This document shows positions 27,615-35,842 of a stretch of DNA of 35,842 bases, one piece after another (position 1 is the stretch's first letter; each line of letters begins with the position of its first letter). A program made the position numbers and the translations under genes. Source of the DNA: Veillonellaceae bacterium (GTDB taxonomy: Bacteria; Bacillota; Negativicutes; JAAYSF01); the NCBI GenBank assembly GCA_012523975.1, contig JAAYSF010000021.1, forward strand, positions 1 through 35,842. Direction: 5' to 3'. The notes below the pieces were generated by a model, which had not been told where the DNA came from, ran no database searches, and saw only the letters and a list, made by a program, of their open reading frames with translations.

Positions 27615-28649
27615 ATGGTCAAGTCTCCGGTAAACTGGATCAAGATAGCAATAGTTATTGCGTTTCTCTACGTATTAAGCTTAGCGACATCTATCTACCT
27701 TCCGGTTATAATATCTATAGTTTTGGCATTTATTCTAAATCCTTTAGTTAACTTATTGTGCCGAATAAGAGTCAAAGCTTGGGCTATGCCGCGCGGATTG
27801 GCAGTTTTATTGGCGTTCGCAATAGCTGGACTGTTTTTAACAATAGTTGCAAAATTCGTTTTTATGCCATTTATTCACGAATTTGACAAGTTTGCTGCTA
27901 ACTTGCCGAACCTTATCAATAAAATTCAGAAGATTACTATTGCCATTGAAGCAAGGGCTAATGAAGTTACTTTGCCCGCCAATATATCTAGTCTTTTACA
28001 ACAAGCAGCATCAAGTGCTGCCTCATTCTCGATAGGTTTAGTTCGGAAGATAGTTAATTCGATTTTTGATCTAGCGTCTAGAATTATTGAGCTTGTAGTT
28101 GTTCCGGTGTTAGCATACTACTTTATGAAGGACTGGCAAGTTCTTAAAGAAAGTTTTATAGCTATATTTTCTCCTAACAGCAAGTCGCGAGTACGTAGCA
28201 TAATTGAAGAGTCTGCTGCAATTATAAGCGGTTATATTCGCGGTCAATTCTGGATTAGCGTTATCGTTGGTTTCACTGTCTTCTGCGGAATGTATTTTTT
28301 TAAAGTAGACTATCCTTTAGTTTTAGGACTTTTGGCCACCTTGACCGAAACTATTCCAATAGTTGGACCTATTATAGGAGCAATACCAGCGATCTTATTG
28401 GCTTTTTTAACATCGCCAGCGCTGGCGGTCAAAGTACTGATTTTTTTCATTATCATTCATCAGATTGAAAATCATATAGTAGTCCCGAAGGTAATGGGGC
28501 AGACAATCGATCTCCATCCTGCTACCGTTATATTAGTTTTGTTAATTGGCGGTCAGCTATATGGAATAATAGGTATGATATTCGCAGTTCCAGTAGCGGC
28601 TTTATTGAAAGTTATAATTAGTCATTTATGGTATGATGATCAAAAATGA
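27615..28649 (+). CDS. AI-2E family membrane protein
   Basis: A 344-residue protein with hydrophobic segments at each end and a central amphipathic region (about 90-150), the pattern of the AI-2E (PF01594) family. Family hallmarks near the C-terminus include TLTETIPIVGPIIGAIPA and HQIENHIVVPKVMG. Members are linked to transport of varied substrates, including autoinducer-2 export and sodium/proton exchange, so the name does not establish function. Start: ATG 27615 with GAGGTAGGTGA before it. Confidence 0.9.
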   Translation: MVKSPVNWIKIAIVIAFLYVLSLATSIYLPVIISIVLAFILNPLVNLLCRIRVKAWAMPRGLAVLLAFAIAGLFLTIVAKFVFMPFIHEFDKFAANLPNLINKIQKITIAIEARANEVTLPANISSLLQQAASSAASFSIGLVRKIVNSIFDLASRIIELVVVPVLAYYFMKDWQVLKESFIAIFSPNSKSRVRSIIEESAAIISGYIRGQFWISVIVGFTVFCGMYFFKVDYPLVLGLLATLTETIPIVGPIIGAIPAILLAFLTSPALAVKVLIFFIIIHQIENHIVVPKVMGQTIDLHPATVILVLLIGGQLYGIIGMIFAVPVAALLKVIISHLWYDDQK

Positions 28650-28695
28650 CTTAGCGCTTAATACCGCACACTATTTAGAAAGTCAGGTGAGTCAA

Positions 28696-29133
28696 ATGAT
28701 AAATATTGATGATTTAAGACAAAAATTCCACGATCGTCAGTATAAGCTAACTCCGCAACGACAAATAATCTTACAGGCTTTTCTTGATAATCAAGATAAG
28801 CATTTGTGCGCAGAAGACGTTCATAATATTGTACGCGAAAAATCGTCTGATATAGGACTTGCAACGGTATACCGTACTCTTGAAATACTGAGTGATTTGG
28901 ATGTTTTACATAAAATGGATTTTGGGGATGGGCGAAGCAGGTATGAAATAAATGAATCTTCAGCACCGCACCAGCATCATCATCTTATCTGCTTATCTTG
29001 TGGTAAAGTTCGGGAATTTGAAGACGACCTCTTAGAAACACTTGAAAACGTGATTTCACGAAAAAGTAATTTTAAAATAATTGACCACCAAGTAAAATTT
29101 TACGGTTATTGTCAGGAGTGCCAAGATAAGTGA
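28696..29133 (+). CDS. Fur-family metal-dependent repressor
   Basis: A 145-residue protein with a winged helix (KLTPQRQIILQAF, LATVYRTLEIL) and dimerisation domain. HHHLICLSCGK and C139-x2-C142 give the structural zinc site with C99 and C102. The position equal to the oxidation-sensitive PerR Asp104 is Glu107, and the following EDDLLETLENVI stretch resembles Fur. So it is more likely iron-responsive Fur than peroxide-sensing PerR; zinc response is less likely. The start is ATG 28696, 4 bases after AGGTGAG; an earlier ATG at 28633 would overlap the AI-2E gene and lacks a site. It overlaps hemZ by 4 bases. Confidence 0.9.
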   Translation: MINIDDLRQKFHDRQYKLTPQRQIILQAFLDNQDKHLCAEDVHNIVREKSSDIGLATVYRTLEILSDLDVLHKMDFGDGRSRYEINESSAPHQHHHLICLSCGKVREFEDDLLETLENVISRKSNFKIIDHQVKFYGYCQECQDK

Positions 29134-30662
29134 ACATTAAGCGGTATGTGCTAGGTAACTCGGTTACTACAGCAACAAAGGCAATCAGTGATATAATGAC
29201 CTTATTTGATATTACAGAAGATAAAAGCCTTAATGCGGAAAACATAGAAGATTTTGAACTGCCTGCTGACGTTGTTGTGGTTAATAACCAGATTATCGAA
29301 GAACAGCAAAGGGTGATAGTAAATACCGAGCTTACTGTTCATAACCTTCCTGGTCAGGCTCGCCGCTTTAAAAAAGTAAGCAGTACCGCGATAGACGATG
29401 ATGTATCAATTTCAGCCGATAAGCGATTAACAATGCTTAATCTTCTTTCGGCTATGCGCGAAATTACCGGATATGACCCTGGGCCATGGGGGATATTACG
29501 TGGCGTAAGGCCAACGAAAATTATTCATCGGCTGTTAGATAAGGGATTGAATAAAGTAGCTATAAACAAGGTTTTAACCAGCAAATATGATGTTAGAGTC
29601 TCTAAGGCTGAATTAGTTACCGATATTGCTTTGCGGCAACGGCCTTTTTTATTGCAAACGAAAGATAGCCGAAGAATGGTAAGCGTATATGTGGGTATAC
29701 CATTTTGTCCTTCAAGATGTCTGTACTGCTCATTCCCGGCCTATGTTTTGCCTGAAAGCGAAAAAATAAGTATCTTTCTCCAAACATTGGAGAAAGACAT
29801 CAGAGCAGCTAAAGCAATAATCATGAGCCATAATCTAATTGTTCAAAATGTTTATATAGGTGGCGGGACACCTACAAGCTTAGATAATAAGAATTTTAAA
29901 TGGCTTTTGAATATAGTCAGCAATAATTTCGTTACCAATTTAACGAGAGAATTTACTGTCGAAGCTGGTCGTCCAGATAGTCTAAGCGATGACAAAATTG
30001 ACGCTATGAATCACTACCGCGTATCTAGGGTAAGCGTGAATCCTCAGTCTATGCAGCAAAAAACTTTAAATCTTATTGGACGAAATCATACTGTTAAGGA
30101 TATAATAGATACATTCGGTAAAATAAGGCAGTCAGGTATTCCTATTCTTAATATGGATGTAATTATTGGGTTACCCGGTGAAACAGAGCAAGAGTTTAGC
30201 GAGACTATGATGCAAATTGCATCATTAAACCCGGATAATCTGACTGTGCATACTCTTGCCGTGAAAAAGGGATCCATTCTTAAAAACGCTGTTAGAAGTG
30301 GTACTAAGCTTAATGGGGTAGGGGATAAAATCCAGCATATGATAGATATTGCTGATCAATATGCTCGCCAGATGGACATGTACCCATACTATCTTTATCG
30401 CCAGAAACATATGATGGGCAATCTTGAAAATATCGGCTATGCAAGGCTTGGCACTGAATGCAATTACAATATTCAGATTATGGAAGAGAGACAGGGCATT
30501 ATCGGCATAGGTCCCGCTGCGGGAACTAAAGTTGTAGACAATTCCAATTGGACATTGAAACGCTGTTATAATGCTAAAGATTTGTCTTCATACATTAATA
30601 ATATTGATAGATATACAAGCATTCGAGCGGACCTTTTTGCAGATTTGTATACCAGAAAGTGA
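29130..30662 (+). CDS. hemZ: Coproporphyrinogen dehydrogenase HemZ (radical SAM)
   Basis: The 510-residue protein has an N-terminal domain of about 180 residues, then the radical-SAM cluster motif PFCPSRCLYCSF (C193, C197, C200), and GGGTPTSL, the HemN-like pattern. Its length and N-terminal extension match HemZ of Bacillus rather than HemN. It is thought to convert coproporphyrinogen III to protoporphyrinogen IX without oxygen. GTG 29130 overlaps the regulator stop, with CAGGAG about 11 bases before it. Close neighbours such as HemW-like proteins bind heme without this activity, so the role is likely rather than certain. Confidence 0.88.
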   Translation: MNIKRYVLGNSVTTATKAISDIMTLFDITEDKSLNAENIEDFELPADVVVVNNQIIEEQQRVIVNTELTVHNLPGQARRFKKVSSTAIDDDVSISADKRLTMLNLLSAMREITGYDPGPWGILRGVRPTKIIHRLLDKGLNKVAINKVLTSKYDVRVSKAELVTDIALRQRPFLLQTKDSRRMVSVYVGIPFCPSRCLYCSFPAYVLPESEKISIFLQTLEKDIRAAKAIIMSHNLIVQNVYIGGGTPTSLDNKNFKWLLNIVSNNFVTNLTREFTVEAGRPDSLSDDKIDAMNHYRVSRVSVNPQSMQQKTLNLIGRNHTVKDIIDTFGKIRQSGIPILNMDVIIGLPGETEQEFSETMMQIASLNPDNLTVHTLAVKKGSILKNAVRSGTKLNGVGDKIQHMIDIADQYARQMDMYPYYLYRQKHMMGNLENIGYARLGTECNYNIQIMEERQGIIGIGPAAGTKVVDNSNWTLKRCYNAKDLSSYINNIDRYTSIRADLFADLYTRK

Positions 30663-30676
30663 GGGGGAATATTAGT

Positions 30677-31939
30677 ATGCTAACAACAGGTCCGCGCGGG
30701 ACCAAAGATATATTGCCGCAAACTATTAATAATTGGCGCTATATCGAAGATACCGCGCGTGAGATATGCAATTTGTTTGGCTATCAAGAAATTAGAACAC
30801 CGATTTTTGAACATACCGAGCTGTTTTTGCGCGGGATTGGTGAGACTACTGACATAGTCGAGAAGGAAATGTACACCTTTAACGACAGAGGGGGTCGTAG
30901 TATTACACTTCGGCCTGAAAATACGGCTGCTGTCGTAAGGTCGTTTTTAGAGCATAAGCTTTATGTGGATTCTCAGCCAACAAAATTATTTTATATAGGG
31001 CCAATGTTTCGTTATGACCGGCCACAAGCCGGACGGTTTCGTCAGTTTCACCAATTCGGTATCGAAGCGTTGAGTGCCAAAGGTCCGGAAATTGACGCTG
31101 AGATAATAATTTTAGCTGTCCAGTTCTTAGAAAAGCTTGGTCTGAAGGATTTAAAACTTCATATTAATTCAGTGGGCTGTCCTAAATGCCGTCCGGTTTA
31201 TCGGGCAAAACTGCAAGACCATCTTCGGAAAAACCTTTCTGATTTTTGTCCTGACTGCCAGTCACGGTTTGAACGTAACCCATTGAGAGTTCTTGACTGC
31301 AAAAATCCGCGGTGCAGAGAGCTTTCCCAAGGCGAACCCAAAATGACAGATTGCTTATGTGAAGATTGCCAACAGCATTTTGAAGGCCTAAAACAACTAT
31401 TAGCAGTTGCTGGTGTTGAATATAAATTGAATCCTAGACTTGTTAGAGGTCTTGATTACTATACAAAAACAGCGTTTGAAATACAGTATGAGCCGCTAGG
31501 AGCGCAAAGTGCCGTATGCGGCGGCGGCAGGTATGACGGATTGGTTGCTGAGTGTGGCGGGGATGACACACCGGGGATCGGTTTTGCAATAGGAATTGAG
31601 CGGGTCTTACTTGCACTTGAGAAGCAATCACTTCTGCCAAGTAGTGATAATAAGCTAGCAGCCTTCGTTGTAACGTTAGGTGCAAGTACGCCGGTTGCGT
31701 TTAAATTGCTAAGCGAGTTAAGGAAACAGGGCATCACATCGGACATGGACTTTATGAACCGCAGCTTAAAGTCGCAGATGAAATTAGCCAATAAATATCA
31801 CGCCAGCTACGCCGCAATAATTGGGGAAGACGAAGCTATTCAAGGGAAAGTGATGCTAAAAAATATGACAAGCGGTGAGCAAGAGTTACTTGATTTTGAG
31901 TGCGTTCTTAACAAGCTTAAAGCTGAGATGGGGGAATAA
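30677..31939 (+). CDS. hisS: Histidyl-tRNA synthetase
   Basis: The 420-residue class II enzyme shows motif 2 ([20 protein letters not shown]), the histidine signature [12 protein letters not shown], and motif 3 ([15 protein letters not shown]). A Cys-rich insert (CPKC, CPDC, CKNPRC and DCLCEDC within about 175-240) is present and could bind zinc, as in many Firmicute HisRS. The ATG at 30677 lies 8 bases after GGGGGA; the in-frame GTG at 30659 overlaps hemZ and precedes the ribosome site. aspS follows after 7 bases, a common Firmicute pair. There is no room for a T-box leader. Confidence 0.98.
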   Translation: MLTTGPRGTKDILPQTINNWRYIEDTAREICNLFGYQEIRTPIFEHTELFLRGIGETTDIVEKEMYTFNDRGGRSITLRPENTAAVVRSFLEHKLYVDSQPTKLFYIGPMFRYDRPQAGRFRQFHQFGIEALSAKGPEIDAEIIILAVQFLEKLGLKDLKLHINSVGCPKCRPVYRAKLQDHLRKNLSDFCPDCQSRFERNPLRVLDCKNPRCRELSQGEPKMTDCLCEDCQQHFEGLKQLLAVAGVEYKLNPRLVRGLDYYTKTAFEIQYEPLGAQSAVCGGGRYDGLVAECGGDDTPGIGFAIGIERVLLALEKQSLLPSSDNKLAAFVVTLGASTPVAFKLLSELRKQGITSDMDFMNRSLKSQMKLANKYHASYAAIIGEDEAIQGKVMLKNMTSGEQELLDFECVLNKLKAEMGE

Positions 31940-31946
31940 TAATTAT

Positions 31947-33737
31947 ATGGATACAATGCAAGGATTACAAAGAACAAATTTATGTGGTGAATTAGGAAAG
32001 CAACACGCTGACCAGCAAGTTGTGCTTTGTGGCTGGGTCTCTCGTCGCCGAGACCACGGTGGCTTGATATTTATTGATTTGCGTGACCGTTCGGGAATTG
32101 TGCAGGTTGTATTCTCCCCCGAGGTTGATAAAGATGCATTTGCCAAGGCCGAAAGTGTTCGTTCTGAGTATGTCCTTACTGTAAGAGGAACTGTGAAACT
32201 AAGGTCGCATGAAACAATTAATGAAAATATGACAACCGGCGCAATTGAAGTATTTGGTGCTGAACTCCGTATTTTAAATACTGCTAAAACTCCGCCGTTT
32301 TATATTCAGGATAATATAGAAGTAGACGAGCTGTTACGCCTTAAATATCGCTATTTAGACTTACGTCGCCCCGAAATGCAATATAATATGATACTGCGAC
32401 ATCGTGTCGCGAAGTCTATGCGTGATTACTTAGATAGCCGCGGTTTTTTAGAAATCGAAACTCCAATGCTTACTAAAAGCACACCAGAGGGCGCTAGGGA
32501 CTATCTTGTACCGAGTCGTGTAAATCCAGGTAAATTCTATGCTCTACCGCAATCACCGCAGATATTCAAACAAATACTTATGGTCGCTGGAATGGAAAAG
32601 TATTTCCAAATTGTTCGCTGCTTCCGTGACGAAGATCTGCGAGCCGACCGTCAACCAGAGTTTACACAATTAGATGTTGAGATGTCATTTATTGACCGTG
32701 AAGAAATCTTGAGCACAATGGAGCAGATGATTGCTAAGCTGTTCAAAGAATCAATTGGCGCTGATATTCAAACTCCATTTCTTCGTCTAAGCTATCAGGA
32801 GGCTATGGATAAGTATGGTTCAGATAAACCAGATCTTCGTTTCGGTATGGAGTTGACAGATTTATCAGATGCTGTAAAAGGCTCAGACTTCAAGGTGTTT
32901 GAAACCGTGCTAGCGGCGGGCGGTCAAGTTAAAGCTATTAACGTAAAAGGATATTCTCACATCCCCCGTCGTGAATTGGACGGTTTAGTAAATTATGTTG
33001 CAACTTATGGAGCAAAAGGCTTGGCTTGGATTTGCTTTACTGATGAAGGCATTAAGTCGCCGATTGCCAAATTCTTCTCCGAAGAAATAATGAAAAACAT
33101 AACCGAAACTGCTAAAGTCGAAACAGGCGATTTGCTATTGATAATTGCTGACAAGGCACAAGTAGTTGCAAATGCGCTTGGTCAACTTCGTCTTGAGATG
33201 GCGCGGCGATTGAATTTAATTGATCAGGATAAATTAAACTTCCTGTGGGTTATTGATTTCCCTATGTTCGAATACGACGAAGAAGAAAATCGCTGGACCG
33301 CAATGCATCATCCATTCACATCACCTCGTGAAGAAGATATTGAATATCTTGAGAGTGATCCGGGTCGCGTAAAAGCCAAAGCCTATGATATGGTGCTTAA
33401 TGGCACTGAAATTGGCGGTGGCAGTCTGAGAATTTATAATCGCGAATTGCAGGAGCGGGTGTTTAAAGCAATTGGCTTAACACCAGAGGAAGCTGTCGCT
33501 AAATTTGGCTTTTTACTTGAGGCTTTTGAGTACGGCACTCCACCACATGGCGGAATCGCATTCGGTTTAGATCGTCTCGTTATGCTGATGGCCAAAAGAT
33601 CATCGATTCGTGACGTTATAGCATTTCCGAAAACGCAGAGTGCTACCGACATTATGACTCAAGCTCCATCGGAGGTTGCAGCAAAGCAATTAAAAGAACT
33701 TAGTATTAAGACGGCTGTTTTAGTAAAAAAACAGTAG
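31947..33737 (+). CDS. aspS: Aspartyl-tRNA synthetase, possibly non-discriminating
   Basis: The 596-residue bacterial-type AspRS has an anticodon-binding OB domain (about 1-110), motif 2 ([18 protein letters not shown]), the inserted GAD domain and motif 3 ([12 protein letters not shown]). The anticodon-binding stretch reads [10 protein letters not shown], with His37 where tRNA-Asp-specific enzymes such as E. coli and B. subtilis have Leu. That His marks many non-discriminating AspRS, which also charge tRNA-Asn for GatCAB amidation. ATG 31947 is 11 bases after GGGGGA, which overlaps the hisS end; ATG 31956 is an alternative. Charging specificity is inferred. Confidence 0.97.
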   Translation: MDTMQGLQRTNLCGELGKQHADQQVVLCGWVSRRRDHGGLIFIDLRDRSGIVQVVFSPEVDKDAFAKAESVRSEYVLTVRGTVKLRSHETINENMTTGAIEVFGAELRILNTAKTPPFYIQDNIEVDELLRLKYRYLDLRRPEMQYNMILRHRVAKSMRDYLDSRGFLEIETPMLTKSTPEGARDYLVPSRVNPGKFYALPQSPQIFKQILMVAGMEKYFQIVRCFRDEDLRADRQPEFTQLDVEMSFIDREEILSTMEQMIAKLFKESIGADIQTPFLRLSYQEAMDKYGSDKPDLRFGMELTDLSDAVKGSDFKVFETVLAAGGQVKAINVKGYSHIPRRELDGLVNYVATYGAKGLAWICFTDEGIKSPIAKFFSEEIMKNITETAKVETGDLLLIIADKAQVVANALGQLRLEMARRLNLIDQDKLNFLWVIDFPMFEYDEEENRWTAMHHPFTSPREEDIEYLESDPGRVKAKAYDMVLNGTEIGGGSLRIYNRELQERVFKAIGLTPEEAVAKFGFLLEAFEYGTPPHGGIAFGLDRLVMLMAKRSSIRDVIAFPKTQSATDIMTQAPSEVAAKQLKELSIKTAVLVKKQ

Positions 33738-33795
33738 ATGTTATGTTATCTGGAAAAACATTCCCTTCGCATAAACTTGCGTTTAGATTGCTTAT

Positions 33796-33822
33796 TTGAT
33801 AAGATAAAAACGAAAAGATAAT
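33796..33822 (+). promoter_or_regulatory. Probable promoter of 6S RNA
   Basis: TTGATA (33796-33801) and GATAAT (33817-33822) each match the consensus at five of six positions, with a short 15-base spacer. Transcription would start near 33829, where the 6S closing stem begins. The spacing is the weak point. Confidence 0.5.
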
Positions 33823-33828
33823 AGCTTT

Positions 33829-34008
33829 AACCCTACTGTGCGCGTGAAGGCCAATGTTTTGAGCCAACACAATTACTGCGGGAGCCTGACTCTGATTATG
33901 GCGTGTAAGCCCTTGTTAAGGGACACATAAAATAAGCAGGAAGGCACCCACCTGCCTAGGGCAGGTTCAAAACAGCGGTGATACGGCACGGTGGGGTTTA
34001 ATTTTTTT
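33829..34008 (+). ncRNA. ssrS: 6S RNA
   Basis: The region after aspS has no gene but shows 6S features. AACCCTACTGTGC (33829-33841) pairs with GCACGGTGGGGTT (33986-33998) over 13 bp with two G-U pairs, as the closing stem. The 3' part carries AAGGCACCCACCTG and GGTTCAAAACAGCGGT, which match conserved 6S segments of Firmicutes. The size is about 180 bases and TAATTTTTTT follows. In B. subtilis 6S-1 (bsrA) also lies just after aspS. 6S RNA mimics an open promoter and binds sigma-A RNA polymerase. The ends are estimated; a second terminator at 34028-34060 could mark a longer precursor. Confidence 0.88.
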
Positions 34009-34027
34009 GGATCCATAGCTCAATTAT

Positions 34028-34060
34028 GCTTGTCGTTAAGAATGACAAGCCAGTTTTTTT
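34028..34060 (+). terminator. Intrinsic terminator after 6S RNA
   Basis: GCTTGTCGTT pairs with AATGACAAGC (one G-U pair) around an AAG loop, followed after CAG by seven T. It closes the 6S region before the threonine aldolase gene. The rest of the gap (33738-33795 and 34061-34167) is AT-rich, with no feature I can support. Confidence 0.88.
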
Positions 34061-34167
34061 ATCGGAAGTTAATTTAGTAATGGTAATCGGCTAGTTTAAT
34101 AGGAATTTTTAGTTAGCTAGCGAAATAATATTAAAACTTGACTATTTTGATTGGAGAGACCTACACG

Positions 34168-35199
34168 ATGTTAATTGATTTGCGTAGCGATACAGTAACT
34201 TTGCCGACAACGGAAATGCGAAAAGCAATGTACGAGGCAAAGGTTGGCGATGATGTTTATGGAGAAGATCCTACTGTGCGAGAATTAGAAGAACTCGGCG
34301 CCGAGATGACCGGCAAAGAAGCTGCTCTTTTTGTGGCTAGCGGAACTATGGGTAATCAAATTGCCGCGATGGTGCATACACAGCGCGGTGATGAAGTAAT
34401 ATGCGAATCGGAATGCCATATGTATTACTATGAGGTCGCCGGACTGGCTTATTTGGCCGGAGTTCAAACCCGTACGATTACGGGTGAACGGGGAATCTTA
34501 TCTGCTGAGGCAGTAGATCGGGCTATTCGTGGCGACGATATTCATCAGCCGCGTACTTCATTAATTTGTTTGGAAAACACCCATAATCGAGCCGGGGGCA
34601 CTTACTACACACCCGATGATATAAAAGCTATAAAGGCTATAGCTAAGCATCACGATATACCTGTGCATATTGACGGCGCTCGAATTTTTAATGCTGCTGT
34701 TGCGCAAAACTTAGCAGTGGAAAAAATTGCTAAGCATGCAGATTCTGTTAGCTTCTGTCTATCCAAAGGATTATGCGCACCTGTAGGGTCCTTACTAGTT
34801 GGCACAAGCCAATTTATCCAAAGAGCCAGAAGGATTCGAAAGATGCTGGGCGGTGGTATGCGGCAGGCAGGGGTCTTAGCAGCTGCCGGTATTGTAGCTC
34901 TAAAAACTATGGTTACACGTCTGGAGGAAGATCATATTCATGCTAAGATGTTAGCTAATCAAATTGCCAACCTTGGGATTAATATTGATATGGATACAGT
35001 AAAGACTAACATAGTACTTTTTGATGTCCAGAGTATTGGCATGAGTGCTGAGAAGTTTGCGTTTTTACTTGACGAACAAGGAATAAAATGCAGCCAGTTC
35101 GGCGATTACAAGATTCGGCTTGTAACTCACCACGGTATTAGCAAGCAAAACATTGAATCTGTTATTAAAGTTATATCTAATATAGTTAAAGGGTGCTAA
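34168..35199 (+). CDS. ltaA: Low-specificity L-threonine aldolase
   Basis: The 343-residue PLP enzyme cleaves L-threonine and allo-threonine to glycine and acetaldehyde. The start LIDLRSDTVTLPT, DDVYGEDPT, ENTHNRAGG, HIDGAR (D179, R182) and the PLP lysine K200 in SFCLSKGLCAPVGS are all present. ATG 34168 has GGAGAG at 34153-34158; an in-frame TTG at 34138 has no site. rarA follows after 2 bases. Confidence 0.95.
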   Translation: MLIDLRSDTVTLPTTEMRKAMYEAKVGDDVYGEDPTVRELEELGAEMTGKEAALFVASGTMGNQIAAMVHTQRGDEVICESECHMYYYEVAGLAYLAGVQTRTITGERGILSAEAVDRAIRGDDIHQPRTSLICLENTHNRAGGTYYTPDDIKAIKAIAKHHDIPVHIDGARIFNAAVAQNLAVEKIAKHADSVSFCLSKGLCAPVGSLLVGTSQFIQRARRIRKMLGGGMRQAGVLAAAGIVALKTMVTRLEEDHIHAKMLANQIANLGINIDMDTVKTNIVLFDVQSIGMSAEKFAFLLDEQGIKCSQFGDYKIRLVTHHGISKQNIESVIKVISNIVKGC

Positions 35200-35201
35200 G
35201 A

Positions 35202-35842
35202 ATGGATTTGTTTTCATTTGCCAATCAGACTTTGATTGAGGAAAATGCACCGCTTGCTGTCAGAATGAGGCCTCGTTCTTTAAACGAAATTCATGGTCAG
35301 GATGAAATAGTTGGACAACAAGGCTTTTTGCGGCGCATGATTGAATCCGATAATATTCCATCAATGATATTATTTGGACCGCCGGGAACAGGTAAGACTA
35401 CATTAGCCCAGGTTATTGCATCGTCTACGGGTTGCCATTTTGAAAAACTTAATGCAGTAGAGTCTGGTATCTCAGATATAAGAAAGACAGTTGAAGCTGC
35501 TAGGGAACGAATCAAACTATATGGCAAAAGGACAATTTTGTTTATTGATGAAATTCATCGTTTTAATAAGACACAGCAGGATACACTATTGCCTTATGTC
35601 GAGGATGGCCGGTTAATACTTATCGGAGCAACGACTGAAAACCCATATTTCGAAGTTAACCTGCCACTATTGTCTAGGGTTAGGGTAATTAGACTAAAAC
35701 CAATTGGCAAAAGTTCTATGCTAGCAATAATAAAACAAGCATTGATTGATGAGGAACGAGGAGTCGGGAAGCTAGCTATAAACTATGATGACAGTGTTTT
35801 GGAGAAAATTGTGGATTTGTCACATGGTGATGCCAGAATTTC
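35202..35842 (+). CDS. rarA: Replication-associated recombination protein RarA (5' part)
   Basis: The frame from ATG 35202 stays open to the window end, giving the first 213 residues of a AAA+ protein of about 420-440. It shows APLAVRMRPRSLNEIHGQ, Walker A GPPGTGKTT, Walker [12 protein letters not shown], and GATTENPYFEVN, the set typical of RarA/MgsA/WRNIP1. It acts at stalled replication forks. AAAGGGTG at 35188-35194 is the ribosome site. The 3' end lies outside the window. Confidence 0.95.
   Translation, partial: MDLFSFANQTLIEENAPLAVRMRPRSLNEIHGQDEIVGQQGFLRRMIESDNIPSMILFGPPGTGKTTLAQVIASSTGCHFEKLNAVESGISDIRKTVEAARERIKLYGKRTILFIDEIHRFNKTQQDTLLPYVEDGRLILIGATTENPYFEVNLPLLSRVRVIRLKPIGKSSMLAIIKQALIDEERGVGKLAINYDDSVLEKIVDLSHGDARI

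Noticed and set aside
27615-28649. Quorum-sensing autoinducer-2 exporter
   Set aside because: The AI-2E family covers varied substrates and nothing nearby relates to autoinducer-2.
28696-29133. PerR assignment for the Fur-family protein
   Set aside because: The PerR oxidation-sensing Asp is replaced by Glu107 and the flanking sequence resembles Fur.
30600-31950. T-box riboswitch before hisS-aspS
   Set aside because: hisS begins 14 bases after hemZ ends and aspS 7 bases after hisS, so there is no leader long enough for a T-box.
33768-33782. Terminator directly after aspS
   Set aside because: A TAAAC-TTGC-GTTTA palindrome is present, but it is only 5 bp, AT-rich and without a U-run.

Overview
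The window looks like chromosome from an anaerobic, endospore-forming Firmicute. The layout and the mix of SpoIID, a BofC-like protein, RuvCAB, HemZ and [FeFe] hydrogenases best fit a Sporomusa-like member of the Negativicutes or a related clostridial lineage. This placement is an inference from gene content and order, because no 16S rRNA is present. All genes lie on the + strand, densely packed, with strong GGAGG-type ribosome binding sites and many UUG or GUG starts. I see no insertion sequence, prophage or CRISPR array.

Layout: 1-167 is the tail of an rRNA operon (5S 3' end, tRNA-Asn, terminator). 237-5126 is a hydrogenase operon: a small [2Fe-2S] protein, a PAS-containing sensory-type [FeFe] hydrogenase, a SpoIIE-type phosphatase, a second [2Fe-2S] protein and a catalytic-type [FeFe] hydrogenase. 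A GTGAA-N4-TTCAC palindrome resembling a Rex (NADH/NAD+) operator precedes it. 5307-6679 holds yebC and a bofC-like gene. 6786-13645 is a long recombination, spore and tRNA-modification operon: ruvC, ruvA, ruvB, a DUF2905 gene, spoIID, queA, tgt, yajC and a 5-formyl-THF cyclo-ligase. 13714-14379 is an HD-domain hydrolase, and 14470-16597 is secD-secF behind a near-perfect sigma-A promoter. 16706-18231 encodes two membrane proteins of unknown role. 18342-21561 encodes a ChlI/MoxR-like AAA+ ATPase and a VWA-domain partner, the least explained module here.

21681-33737 is a tightly spaced run: recJ, apt, relA, dtd, an MBL-fold hydrolase, an AI-2E family membrane protein, a Fur-type regulator, hemZ, hisS and aspS. 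The roughly 430-base gap after aspS holds a recognisable 6S RNA (about 33829-34008), in the same place as 6S-1 in Bacillus subtilis. A threonine aldolase gene and the 5' part of rarA end the window.

Together the genes cover redox disposal by hydrogen metabolism, DNA repair (RuvABC, RecJ, RarA), translation quality (queuosine, Dtd, HisRS, AspRS), the stringent response, protein export and sporulation. The most interesting leads are the sensor-phosphatase-hydrogenase operon with its Rex-like site, the AAA+/VWA pair with a novel-looking N-terminal region, and an AspRS whose signature histidine suggests it also charges tRNA-Asn.
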